Of a stretch of 64,000 nucleotides of DNA, positions 34,095 to 44,844 are shown piece by piece; the stretch's first letter is position 1, and every line of letters begins with the position of its first letter. The translations under genes were made by a program, and so were the position numbers. The DNA lies in NCBI RefSeq assembly GCF_030272615.1, contig NC_081412.1, positions 346,028,169-346,092,168 of the forward strand, given 5' to 3'. The notes under the pieces were generated by a model. That model made no database searches and had not been told where the DNA came from. It saw nothing but the letters and a program-made list of their open reading frames with translations. This DNA is from Cryptomeria japonica. Taxonomy: Eukaryota; Streptophyta; Pinopsida; Cupressales; Cupressaceae.

Positions 34095-34235
34095 ACAAAT
34101 TTTTTACTAGGATAGACTAGTTTTGGACAAAATTTGGACTAGGATAGACTAGTTTTGGATAGAGTTTCAACTAGGATAGACTAGTTTTGACACGGACAAA
34201 GTTTCAACTAGGATAGACTAGTTTTGACACGGATA
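34095..34235. repeat. Tandem repeat of about 35 bp (ACTAGGATAGACTAGTTTTG)
   Basis: At least four units sharing ACTAGGATAGACTAGTTTTG followed by a variable GACACGGACAAAGTTTC-like part. ACTAGT in the core is palindromic. Lies in the leader of element B. Confidence 0.85.
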
Positions 34236-35437
34236 GAGTTTTTGATCACTGAGTTGTTTCTTGTTTTCTCCACTTTTAGTTTTAGGGATGAAAACACATA
34301 AAACAAGTAATATGAATAATAACTCCAATCACAGCATGCAAACCCTACGAAAATTGGTGAGATAAGAAAATATTTGCTTGTAGACATGAGTACACACCCA
34401 ATAGCTAATCAGAATATGACCACCAAGTCTCACGCAATAGATTCTCAACGTTGTATTAGCCGACTCCAAACACTAATAGGGGCATAGAATAACAAGTATC
34501 TTAGGAGAGTTACTATCTCTCTTGCACAAAGATTATCCCCCCTTTCGCAGGTGAACCGGGTAGCTTCTAATTTTAATTGGAACTAGTAAGGGATCTGTTC
34601 GGCATGTTGAGGTATAAACTCAATTAAGAGGTCTCCTAGCCTTGAAAACCAAGGTTTAATATACTCGAGGGTACAAAGGAGAGCTATTCCCGAGCACTGT
34701 CGTTGACTTGATTTTCATCAAATTACGTTTGTTTTATAGTGGGTTGGAGTACTTGACGTTTAGTCATTCCCACTTGGGTCATTCCCCTCTCATCGGTCGT
34801 AATGGCTATAGAGTTATTAGCTCCTTGGGAGGGCAGACCCACTAAAGACATACAAATCTCAAACTTAAAGAAAATGCCTCAAGGGTCTGGATTTCTGATT
34901 GTCTATAAAGACAAGAGCATACTCTCCTACCTCTCAGAATTTTCTTAAAACACAAAATACAGATTTGTTCTTTAACCAGATAGCAAGTTAGGTGCCTTAA
35001 AAAAATGAATTTAATGAATACACAATGTTTGCTCGAATCTCCTCAGGCAACCTGCAAAGACAATGAATCAGTAGTCATATTGTCTTTGTGCGACAAGCGA
35101 TATGCAAAAACTGATTAGGCTGTGAAAATTCTTCAGATAAACAGATAACCAGCTAGGGTCAACATCATTGTAATCAAAATTGAACAGAAAACCTGAAGAA
35201 TGAAATTTGCTTTTTAACCCAACAGAATACAGAATCGTACGACAATTCTCACCTAGCTGTACGATAAACCGTACCAAATTGTATGACACTTGCAATTTGT
35301 CGTTCTAGCATATAGGAAATGTCGTACGATATTACACAGAAATTGTACTAGAAAAAAATCAGAAAAGTCAAAAATCTGAAAATAAATAAATAAAAATAAA
35401 CAGTTAGTCTTGGAGGTCAAAAAAAAGTAGTCTTCTA

Positions 35438-35454
35438 CCCCACGGTGGGCGCTA
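35438..35454 (-). promoter_or_regulatory. Element B primer binding site, tRNA-Lys type
   Basis: On the minus strand the 17 bases read TAGCGCCCACCGTGGGG, a few bases after the LTR end. This is complementary to the 3' end of plant tRNA-Lys (ending CCCCACGGTGGGCGCCA), with one mismatch at the second base. It fixes the minus orientation of B. Confidence 0.82.
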
Positions 35455-35462
35455 GAGATGTG

Positions 35463-37312
35463 TGTGAAAAAGTGGAATAAGTCTATAAGCTGCAAGACAC
35501 AACACTTCAATTAAGTCATTACATGTATGGTTAAACAGATATAAGCATGAATATGAAAACCATAACAAATCGACTAATTGCCTTCTAAAAGATGCAAGTA
35601 TAAGATTGCTCTTAGATTTGTATAAGCAATACCAGTGACTAGACTACACCAAGACGAAGGATTTAATTTATATGAGTATGAGATAAAGCTAAATGGATGC
35701 AAGATGGATGAAATATTCAAGCAATAATGGATTCAAGCAATAATGAATAGACTAAATATGCAAAAAGCTAAACTAAGATGCAATAATCTCAAAAAGCAAG
35801 CACAATATATTCAATGACTCCAGAGCAAAAAGTGTATAATAACAAATCTCCAGGGTGTTTTGAATGAGAGCTAAAGGCTGAATATATAGAGAATCACAAG
35901 AGAGATCAAGAAAAAGCACAATTTAGGATTAATTGAAATAACTGAGAAATTAGATCTAATTAACCTTAAGATAGATTCCAATTATAGTTTAATTGAAATG
36001 CATTCAGAAAAGAAGTTTGAGTTTGCATTAGAAATAAGAATTAATTAATTCCATGCACTTGAGATAAAGATAGGTAATTCCCTGATTTATTCAAGAAAAG
36101 AGTCTTTCAAATGCAACTGAATTTCTTTTTCTCAAAAGCTTTGAGTTCCAATTTTAGAGAATGATTAATAATTCAATTTAATTGTTTTTCCTGATTTCAA
36201 GTTAATCTCAATTTAGAAGAATATCTCAAGTTTGATTTCTCTCAATTCAATTCTTTTATTTTATTTTCAATTTAACTCTTGCTTTGTGATTGATTCATCT
36301 TTTGTGATAAATTAATTCATTTTTTATGATTAAATGGTAAATTTATTAATTAATTAAATATGCTAGGATATTTAATAAATTAAATAGGATAATTGATTAA
36401 AATGATATTCTTGGAATGATTCAATTAATTAAATAAATATTTAATTAATATTAAGTATTTGATTTGCCATGTGACATTTGATGATTAAAGAATTAATAAT
36501 GTGCTCAATATTAATTTAATTGCCTTTGGTTAGGACCTTGGTGATGTTGTTGAGATTAGGGGCCCATGGTTTAGATGACCATTTTTAGGGTATTACATTT
36601 GCCCCTCTTTCAATTAATGTGTGAGCATCGCGTTGGTTCAAAGAATAGTTGATGTCTAGGAAATACCAATTATGAACTTGATTGATCACGAACCAGACGA
36701 AGAGCAAGGTGTTTAGCTTGATTTGAAGCGATGAAGCTGAACAGAGTTGATTAAAGCGATACTGATCTCGAACTTGATTGAACTAGGAACGATAGAGAGC
36801 AAAGATACCAAACTTGAACTTGATTGATCAAGAAGTGGATATTACTGATCTAGAACTTGATTGAACTAGACACAGTGAGCGAAGATAAAATCGGTCTTGA
36901 ACTTGATGGATCAAGACACGATGAGCAAAGATAAATTGTCCAGCTTGATTTAAAGCGATGAAACTGAACACCTGCTTAGATTGAGCGTGTGATCATAGAT
37001 ACTCTTTAAACTTTTGATTGAGTTTAAACGAATAATCAGCTTGATGAAAAGCGATGAAACTGATTAAAGTTAAGAGTCTGATTTAGATGAAGACAATATC
37101 AGCTTGATTTGAAGCGATGAAACTGATATGCCCCTAGTGATTGATTCGATTCAGATGATCGAGAAATCTCAACTTGATACGAAGCGATGAAGCTGAGATG
37201 CCCCTTAGCAATAAAAACTTGATTTTCTCTAGTTGAAAAGATTTTTGCTCAACTTTTGATGAAGATTTGAAAAATTTCTCGACTTTGAAGATGTGAGGTC
37301 ATAATGTTATTA
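35463..37312 (-). repeat. Element B 5' LTR (right copy)
   Basis: Matches 19171-21055 along its whole length with scattered substitutions. Its plus-strand start is within a run of TG repeats next to the primer site, so the left end could be 35459-35463. The right end could be 37319 if GTATGCC belongs to the LTR. Carries only two units of the 16-bp tandem repeat at 35714-35745. Confidence 0.88.
36710..37203. repeat. Hairpin array in U3 of the B LTR (right copy)
   Basis: Same units as 20453-20942. Best pairs: TGTTTAGCTT with AAGCTGAACA (36710-36743, one G-T wobble), TGTCCAGCTT with AAACTGAACA (36937-36970), AATCAG with CTGATT (37034-37065), then the ATATCAG/CTGATAT and ATCTCA/TGAGAT units downstream. 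Confidence 0.75.
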
Positions 37313-37319
37313 GTATGCC

Positions 37320-38262
37320 GCTAGGAGGGTGATGAATGGAAGACAGCCTTCAAGACTACATAAGGACTCTATGAATGGCTTGTTATGCTATTTGGACTCA
37401 CAAATGCTCCTAGAACATTCATGAGAGGAATGAAGTACTCAAGGACTACATTGGTAAATTAGTTGTTGTTTACTTAGATGACATCTTAATTTTTAGCAAG
37501 TTTAAAGATGAACATCTTAAGCATATAGAAATTGTATTGAGTAAACTATGTGATGAGTAACTAACCATCAATTTGGAGAAATGTGAGTTTATGAAACAGG
37601 AGTTGGTGTATCTTGGGTTTGTAGTCTCAAGAGGTGATTTGAATATGGATACCTCTAAGGTAGAAGCCATAATCAGTTGGCCTACACCTAAGACAACAAG
37701 TGAAGTAAGAAGTTTCCATGGCTTGGCTCAATTTTATAGAAAGTTCATCAGAGGATTTAGTGAAATATGTGCACCCATGCTTGAGACAATCAAGGGAGGT
37801 ATGAGAACCAAGTTTGTTTGGACAAAGGAAGCACAAAGGGGATTTGATCTCTTGAAGAAAAAGGTGGCTACTCAATCGGTACTTATCCTACCAAGCTTTG
37901 ACAAGCTCTTCATTATTGAATGTGATGCAAGCAACATAGCAGTTGGAGTAGTTTTGAGCCAAGACAATAGACTGGTTGCCTTCTTCAGTGAGAAGCTCAA
38001 TGATGCAAAGAAAAGGTATTCCTATTATGATTTGGAATTGTATGCACTTGTCCAATCTCTTAGGAATTGGAGGGATTATTTGTTTCCTAAGGAATTTGTG
38101 GTTTACACTGATAATCAAGCTCTTAGCTTTCTTAATTCTCAAGAAAAGTTAAACCATAGGCATATTAAATGGGTAGAGTATTTGCAGTCCTATAGCTTTA
38201 CCATCAAACACAAGAAAGGACAATGTAATAAGGTAGCTGATGCATTGAGTAGGAGGTACTAA
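37320..38262 (+). pseudogene. Element A reverse transcriptase, C-terminal part, and RNase H
   Basis: Resumes with EGDEWKTAF and [14 protein letters not shown] after the B insertion, then, after a frameshift, VVVYLDDILIFSK (catalytic YLDD, about 37465-37500). The thumb has GFVVSRGDLNMD and AIISWPTPKT. RNase H (about 37900-38262) shows FIIECDASNIAVGVVLSQ, FFSEKLNDAKKRYSYYDLE and FVVYTDNQAL, and the connection ends with NKVADALSRRY. The open part runs from 37573. A TAA near 37380, a TAA just before 37573 and the frameshift make it inactive. Confidence 0.9.
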
Positions 38263-39500
38263 TAGTGCAGAAAGTGCAACTCAAAAGCATTGGGGTGGAT
38301 AGTTTCAAGAATTTGTATGAAGAAGATGAAGACTTTTTTGCTGCCTACAAGGTTTGCCAAGGGTTTGGAAACCATTTTCATAGTGAATATGCAGATTAAA
38401 CCTTGCAAGATGGCCTTTTGTGCAAAGGAGGATAGCTATGTGTTCCTAAAGGGTCTATGAGAGAAAACTTGATGCAAGAGAAGCACAATGGATGCTTGAG
38501 TGGACATTTTGGTTTGAATAAGACTTTAGAACTTGTCCAAAGTTTCTACTATTGGCCTAAAATGCAAAGAGATATCATGAGATATGTGGAGAAATGTGTG
38601 GTTTGTCAAAGAGATAAGGGAACATCTTCCAATGCTGGTCTTTAAGAGCCTTTACCTATCCCCAACCGGCCATGGGAGTGTGTGAGTATGGATTTTGTTG
38701 GTTGTTTGCCTAAAACCAAATCAGGTTTTGATAGCATCTATGTTGTGGTAGATAGGTTTAGTAAGATGGCTCATTTTATTCCATGTAAGGTCACTCATTA
38801 TGCTAGTCACATTGCTCACTTATTTTTCAAGGAGGTTATTAGAACCCATGGTTTACCTATCAACATTGTGTCAGATAGGGATGCAAAGTTTATTGGTCAT
38901 TTTTGGAAGACTTTGTGGCAAAGATTTGGTACTAATTTGTCTTTCAGTTCATCCTATCATCCCCAAATGGATGGCCAAACTAAGGTGGTCAATAGAACAC
39001 TTGGAAACCTTCTTAGATGCCTGACAAAAGAGTATGGGCAAGGTTGGGATAAGATCATCCATCAAGCTAAGTTTGCCTACAATGATAATGTGAATAGGTC
39101 TGCCAGTAAAAGCCCTTTTGAGATTGTGTATGGAATTCATCCTAGAGGTATTTTGGAGCTTAGAGATGTTGGAAAGATGGGACAATGGAGTGGACATTCC
39201 TTAGACATGGCTCAATCAATGCAAGAGGTTCATGAGCAGGTTAGGACAGCCCTATTGGACACTACTCAAAGGATCAAGGAAAGAGTAGATGAGAAAAGAA
39301 AGGACATCCAATTTGCTATTGGTGACATGGTGATGGTTCATTTGAACAAGGAAAGGCTTTAGAAAGGTGTCCCTAGTAAGCTTCAGATGAGGAGGATAGG
39401 TCCTTGCAAAGTTTTGGCCAAATATGGCAATAATGCATACAAGATAGACTTACCTAGTGATATGGCTTTATCACCCATTTTCAATGTGGCAGATTTGGTG
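38263..39500 (+). pseudogene. Element A integrase
   Basis: Zinc-binding domain with GHFGLNKTLELVQSFYYWP and CVVCQRDKG (about 38500-38625). Core with WECVSMDFVGCLP (first Asp), IVVDRF-like VVVDRFSKMAHFIP, INIVSDRDAKFIG (second Asp) and SSYHPQMDGQTKVVNRTL. In the last word, Lys (AAG, 38982-38984) stands where the catalytic Glu belongs, so the DDE triad is broken. C-terminal part reads AIGDMVMVHLNKERL and, after a TAG at 39360, MRRIGPCKVLAKYGNNAYKIDLP. Stops also at about 38643. Known role: integration. Confidence 0.9.
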
Positions 39501-39767
39501 CAGTAGAAGGGAACACTTATAGAAGAAGATAGTAGAGTCTTAGAGGTCTCTCAAGCACTTTCAGACCTACCCTTATCAGCTGCACCCATTCCCCCAAGCC
39601 GAGAAGGTGTTAGATTCTATAGTTTTGAAGAAAACAAGGCATGCCACCTATAAGGAGCACTTGATAAAATGGAAACACCTTCTAGCATCAGAGGATAATT
39701 TAGTACCTAAGGAATACTTCTCTAAGCATGGATTTACCCTTTATTTGCTGCCTCAAGGAGTCACTTG
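39501..39767 (+). pseudogene. Element A chromodomain-like C-terminus
   Basis: Contains YKEHLIKWKHLLASEDNLVP and EYFSKHGFTLYLLPQGV (about 39650-39767), the Y-x-x-x-L-V/I-K-W-K pattern of chromodomains at the end of chromovirus integrases. This domain is known to direct insertion to modified chromatin. It identifies element A as a chromovirus. It is partly in another frame than the integrase and no longer continuous. Confidence 0.65.
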
Positions 39768-39775
39768 ACTTCTTT

Positions 39776-39789
39776 TCATTGGGGGAGTA
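39776..39789 (+). promoter_or_regulatory. Element A polypurine tract
   Basis: CATTGGGGGAGTA immediately before the 3' LTR start TGGTGCAGGA. Primes plus-strand DNA synthesis in this element class. Confidence 0.85.
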
Positions 39790-41357
39790 TGGTGCAGGAT
39801 CACCTAGTTTTGAGTGCAATTTCTTCATTTTGGTGTGTTTGTTCATAGTTTGGTTTTGGATGGTTAATAAGAGTCTTATCATAGGTACTCATATGTTTGT
39901 GATATGCTTTGGTGGGTTGGATGTACATAGGACCATGTATTTGCTCAATTTTGGCTTGTAAGCCCTTGTAAGCCTAAAATGGCATAATCATGCATTTTGA
40001 TGTAAAATGTCTTAAAAATCCTTTTTTGGCATTGGTACATGTTAAGGTAGTGTTTTTTATTCATCCTAGATGGTTTGGAAAAGGAAACAAAGCATGTAAT
40101 GCAAAAATGCACTTTTTGGCAAAAGTTGTCAAAGTTGCTTGACAACATTTTGCAACGTTGAGCAACTTTTTGCAACTTTGAGAAAAGGGTTAGTTAGGAA
40201 ACCGATGGAGAGTTAGTTAGGCCAAAAATGGCATATAAATTCCCTAAGAATGAATGTAATGAGGTTGGTGAATGCCTGGAGCAGATTTGAATACAATTTG
40301 GAGACCATTTTTTGAGTTTTTACCTTGTGTTTTCTAAGAATTAGAGAAGTAGTCCATACTTAATGGATTGATTGAATTGTTGTTATTTGATCATTGTTTT
40401 TTACATGTTATTTTAGTGCTCAAGAATAATTTTGGCTAGTTTTATTTCAGGTTTGAGTTGAGTTCTTAATTTTGTAAGCTCTTGGCTTGAGTAAGGGTTT
40501 GAGAGGCGCAAATATGGTTCTAGCTTGAAGTCCTTTGAGTTATTCTCAATAACCCTTGGGAATAGAGCCATGGAACCTTTTTATAGTGTACATAGTCTTT
40601 ATTTTACTTTGGAGGTCATTGAAAGGCCTATGAGCATCATTTCCTAGGCGAGCTCAGTTATAACCCGGTTAGCAAATGAGTGAAATTATACAAATGCTTG
40701 CAGGGATGAGCAGGGTTGGAGTTGCAAAGTGTTTGGAATGAACAATTTGGGCGTGGAAGAGCACATGTGAGATTTTGGAGGTGTGGCAGATCAAGGAAGA
40801 TACCTAACCCTTTGAAAAAGACCAAAACAAGCCTAAAACCCCTTAAAACAAGCATTTCTCGGGTTCCGTACGTGTACGGTCAGACTGAGATTTCTCATTT
40901 CATAAATTATAAAGTACTTCCAAAAGGGTAATCAGATCACCAAATATTTTGTGTGGGTCTTTGGGGAAATTGTGAGTAAATCCACAAAAACCGGTTAGGT
41001 AGGGCTAATTGGGGTCTAGGGCTACTAGGCCTAGAAAATAGGGAAAGGAAGGAGCGATGGGGAAATGGATCAAACCCAAACCCTAAACTTGTTGATTGGC
41101 CTTGTAAAACATCATGAACACCCACTACAACCTCTTCAAGTAGTTAAGAGTTTTGAGAGTGTAAGGTTGGATTTACCCTTGTGAGTCTCAACCATGCTTG
41201 AGCAACCAGTGAGCACAACTTGATTGGGAGCACTCCTAGAGAGTTGGGAAGCCTAATTTGTTTGTTAGAACAAATAAAAATGAAGAGAGCCCACTAAGAC
41301 AACACTTGAATTCCCTTTGACAAGGAATTGACTCTCTTTGAGTCTACCTCCCCATCA
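39790..41357 (+). repeat. Element A 3' LTR
   Basis: 1568 bp, matches 15394-16955. Followed by the right copy of the TCAGC target duplication (41358-41362). Confidence 0.92.
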
Positions 41358-41362
41358 TCAGC

Positions 41363-42322
41363 CTACTCCAAAAATTTAAATATTTTTCAAACAATTAAGT
41401 ATAAAAGGAGGCCTACCCCTCTCATTTAAAACCTAACGATGTCTAATAACCTCAATCAAGATTTAAAATTCAATTCAAGTGAGAAATAAATCAACAATTC
41501 ATCAAGCATTGAAGGATAAGTTTAGTCAAGTTCAAGCATTCAAGATGGCATCCATGATCAAATTTCCATGAAGACATTCTACATGTCATCCTAAAATCCT
41601 TATGTGAGGATTCAAGAAAGGTTCATCAAGGCATACACTTCAATTACAAGCATTCAATTTAAGATCTAGAATTTCTCTCAAAAGGAAAGCATCTTCCTAC
41701 AATTATATTCTATTTCCTTTATAATTATTATTTCAATTTCAAGGTTAATTCTTAAACCAGGGTTTGACCCAATGCAAACCCCTATCCACAACCCCTTTTC
41801 CTCTCTTTTTATGCATAGAAAATTAATTCAGGAGCTGCGATCAAAGATTTTGATAAAGTTGACAACAACAAAAAGGTTCATATTTCGAAGAAGCAAAAAG
41901 CGAAGGACTAGGGCAACCTACCACAACGGTCTCGAGAATTTTGCCTGATCTTTCGATAGTGGATCCAATGTGTTTTATTCATCTGGAAAAGATCCCACTT
42001 GCCTATCCAAGAGTTACATGACCATGGTGACCTGCCACCACAATCCTGACAATTCTGCCCAAATTTCTAGCAACATGTTATGATCCTCCTCTTCTTCTCA
42101 AATCCCTATATTTGGCTCTATCTAACATTTGCAACACTCTATTATTTCCGTTTTGCTCAATTATCCATTTCTTTGCCCTAAACTTTACAATTTACATCCA
42201 ATTGCAACTCAAAAAGGGGGAGACAAATAAATAAGTAAATTTGATTAGTATCTCAACCCTTTTCTTAATTGAATTGTAGCTAGATCTATTGGATTTACCC
42301 CCTTTTTAATGTAATGATCTAT
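41363..42322 (+). repeat. Element E, 5' LTR, second piece
   Basis: Continues the sequence interrupted at 15393. It has an LTR-like promoter word, AGTATAAAAGGAGGCC (about 41398), then a T/C- and A-rich R/U5-like part, and ends at the TCTAT target site of element C (42318-42322). No ORF. The assignment rests on continuity across two insertions, each with a perfect target duplication. Confidence 0.5.
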
Positions 42323-43771
42323 TGTTGGCATTGATGAAGCGGTGATAATGTATGTTGTCGTTGATGTCAATAAGTGAACCATTATATGATTCTCAAAGCA
42401 GGTGAACTAGTATGAACCAGTGTGAAGACTGGAAGCGACTATAAGTCAACCGGGTTGGAGTGAACCAGTGTCGGGGTTCACAGTTTGACTACCGATTTGT
42501 AGTCTCAGTTCAGCTCGAGGGTTTCCGGTTTGGCGATTTGACTTGTGCAGTGCAACCGATGACCTTATGTGATGAGTTAGTTAAGAGATAAGGATGAGAT
42601 CGAGATGCCACGTCAGCTATGTGGATGTGAAGAATCTCTTTGAGGATCTTGTGCGTGAAGATCGAATGCATTGAATGTCTACCTCAGGAATGTGTGTTTT
42701 TCTTAGAGGTATGCGAAAAGCGCGCGATGAGTTACTGTTTTCTAGTTGCGGTGAAGGTTGGACGATGTAGAACAACTTGAGATCTTTCTCATATTGTTTT
42801 ATTCTATGCAATGCATTTTAACGGTTAAGATTGGACCGCTTGTAACTGAAAACCTAAATGTTTAGGGTTTAGGGTTTATGCTACCGACCTAATTGTTGTC
42901 TATAAGGTCGATGATGTTTGTTATTGTTTGAGTTGGAAAAAGTTGTGTGTGTGTCCGCATGTTTTGATACTTTCCAGACCAGAGTGAGGAGTCTGCAGAG
43001 TGTGATTACAGAAGAGAGGAACTGAAAAGGATTTGCCTTAGCAAAGTAGTGTTGTTATCAGATCAGAGTCTTACCTGTTGTCTTCTAACCATTTCAACAG
43101 AAGGAAAATCCCTTGACCGGGTAGCTTTAACAGGCTTGTTGCAAATTCTCTAACCAGGTGACTCAAGCTCATTGAGCTCTTTAAATCCTCTTGCGAGGTA
43201 ACCTTTAACATGGTTTCAACTTTTAACAGGGTTTATAGCCATCCCTTAACCGGGTGATCCCTAACAGGATCAATTCCTAATAGAACCTTATTGTAAAGTC
43301 TTTAACCGGACTAGGCTCCTAACAGAGCAGACTTCAAAAGAGTTCAAAAACAAGCTTGTGGGTATTCATCCCCACCGTGGTTTTTCCCATTTGGGTTTCC
43401 ATGTGAAAAATATGTGTGTCATGGGCTGTGTATTTTTCATGTGATGATTGAGTAGTTTTTGTTTAGTTGTATATGCATGTAGAGCTAATGGTTGTGATAT
43501 TACTAATGCAACTCATGCATGATCAAACTGGTAAAATAACTATCTAGATTTGAAAATTGTTGGATTCTATTTGAAGTACTTTTGTTTTACCAGTTTAGTT
43601 GTTTGAAGTATTTCTGTTAACCGGTATTTCTATGGTTAAGTACAGTAATATAGACAACCGGTTATTTGTGTTCAGAGAGTGTCAAAATATTAAAGCAAGT
43701 TTTTGTCTGTACTGATTCACCCCCCCCTCTCAGTACCGGTTAGAGTATTAGTTGTTCATCATTATTCATCA
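42323..43771 (+). repeat. Element C 5' LTR
   Basis: 1449 bp, TGTTGGCA...TTCATCA, with close similarity to 54911-56355. Near its 3' end is the block ACCGTGGTTTTTCCC followed by GGGTTTCCATGTG (about 43375-43405), common to plant copia LTRs, and a C-run (about 43720) before CTCTCAGTACCGG. A short (TTTAGGG)-like stretch at 42858 is not telomeric. Confidence 0.93.
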
Positions 43772-43773
43772 AT

Positions 43774-43785
43774 TGGTATCAGAGC
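43774..43785 (+). promoter_or_regulatory. Element C primer binding site, initiator tRNA-Met
   Basis: TGGTATCAGAGC two bases after the LTR end. Confidence 0.95.
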
Positions 43786-43842
43786 ACCTTCGGGTACTCG
43801 GTGATATAAGCTTAATCGCTTGAGGCAAAAGATCTCGCTTTA

Positions 43843-44844
43843 ATGATGAAGAGGGAAGGTCCTGAGTTCAATAGGGACAACTTCAAAATATGGAAGGATA
43901 GAATGGAGATTTATATCAAGAGTTTGGGTGCTCAACACTGGAGCTATGTTGAGAATGCCTATGTAATCCCTACTGGCACTTTGACCGATGATCAAAAAAA
44001 AGAGATTCAAGAAAATGGGCAAGTCATGGAAGCCCTTATTAGCAGCCTGCCCGATATTGAGTTCATTGATGTACAAGATAAGGACAGTCCTAAGGATGTT
44101 TGGGACACATTGGAAACCATTTATGGGGGTGATGAGCATGTCAAGCAAGCTAAGGAAGAAAGCCTCAGAGGAAAATTTGAAGACATGAGGATGGTTGAAG
44201 GTGAGACCATTCAACAATATGGCATAAGTATCAAGACTGTGTTTGGAAATATAAAGAAAAATGGTGGAAATTGACGATGCCATAGTTGTCAATAAAGTTT
44301 TGAGATCATTGTTACCGGTCTATGCAATTAGGGTTGCCGCTATCTAAGAGCTAAGGTCTATTGACAAAAAAAAGGTATCCTTAGTCTCTATTATTGCTAA
44401 ATTGACTACATATGAATTGAATTGCTATGATGGTATCATTCAGAAGACTGAGTCAGCCTTCAGAGCATTTGCTTCCTCCGTACCTTCCAGGAGAGGAAAA
44501 GAGGTTAGCACTAGTTATGAATCCAGGCCAAGCAAAGATATGGATGATGAGGAGATTCTAATGGAGTTTGAATCTCTTCTCGCCAAGAGACTTCCAAAAG
44601 GCACTGGAAAATATAGAGGTAAGCTTCCTTTGAAGTTTTTTTCCTACAATAAGATAGGACATATAGCTATTAACTGTCCTAACAATGACAATAAGGATAA
44701 ACTGGAAAGGTTTAGAAAATTTAAAGGAGGAGGTAGGAGAAATTGTCTTGTTGCAGTGGATGAAGGTGTTACCGATGAAGAATCTGAGGATGAAGAGAGC
44801 GAGGATATAGTATTTGTAACTGTCAAGAAAGAGGTGTCTGACTA
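43843..44844 (+). pseudogene. Element C gag
   Basis: ATG at 43843. The copia gag (UBN2-like) part shows FNRDNFKIWKDRMEIYIKSL, PKDVWDTLETIYGG and LRGKFEDMRM. The frame breaks near 44274 and continues in another frame through a Lys/Arg linker and a knuckle region reading FFSYNKIGHIAINCP (about 44637-44682). The first two Cys of the CCHC knuckle are Phe and Tyr, so zinc binding is lost. An acidic tail (DEESEDEESED) follows. TAG near 44843 ends it. Would form the particle if intact. Confidence 0.88.

Larger units (their letters stand above)
33285..35437 (-). other. Element B 5' leader with repeats
   Basis: Between primer site and gag, 2.1 kb without coding sequence, as usual in Tat-like elements. 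It contains a CGTACG palindrome cluster (33727-33941), two more CGTACG words (35236, 35323) and a tandem repeat (34095-34235). No other structure recognised. Confidence 0.6.
19171..37312 (-). mobile_element. Element B: large Tat-like Ty3/gypsy element with an antisense PMD gene
   Basis: About 18.1 kb, minus strand, inserted in the RT gene of element A. In its own direction it has a 5' LTR (37312 to 35463), a tRNA-Lys primer site, a 2.1-kb leader with palindrome and tandem repeats, gag (from 33284), protease with G-patch, RT, RNase H, a second archaeal-type RNase H, integrase (to 25479), an unassigned ORF, an oppositely directed PMD gene, a polypurine tract and a 3' LTR (21055 to 19171). The dual RNase H and overall size are typical of the Tat lineage. 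The exact ends are uncertain by a few bases because of TG repeats on one side and a shared GTATGCC on the other. I could not find a target duplication. Confidence 0.88.
15394..41357 (+). mobile_element. Element A: Ty3/gypsy chromovirus, interrupted by element B
   Basis: Complete element with two related LTRs, initiator tRNA-Met primer site, gag-pol and polypurine tract, all on the plus strand. A perfect 5-bp target duplication, TCAGC, is at 15389-15393 and 41358-41362. The gag-protease-RT part (16998-19165) is in one frame broken only by stop codons. The second half of RT, RNase H, integrase and a chromodomain-like tail follow at 37320-39760, after the inserted element B. The tail and primer site place it among plant chromoviruses, possibly Tekay/Del-like given the LTR length. 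It was inserted into the LTR of the older element E. Confidence 0.9.

Noticed and set aside
42858-42880. TTTAGGG-like stretch (also 55450 and near 16675), possible interstitial telomere repeat
   Set aside because: Only two to three units, inside LTRs and present in both copies of the C LTR. It is LTR sequence, not telomere.
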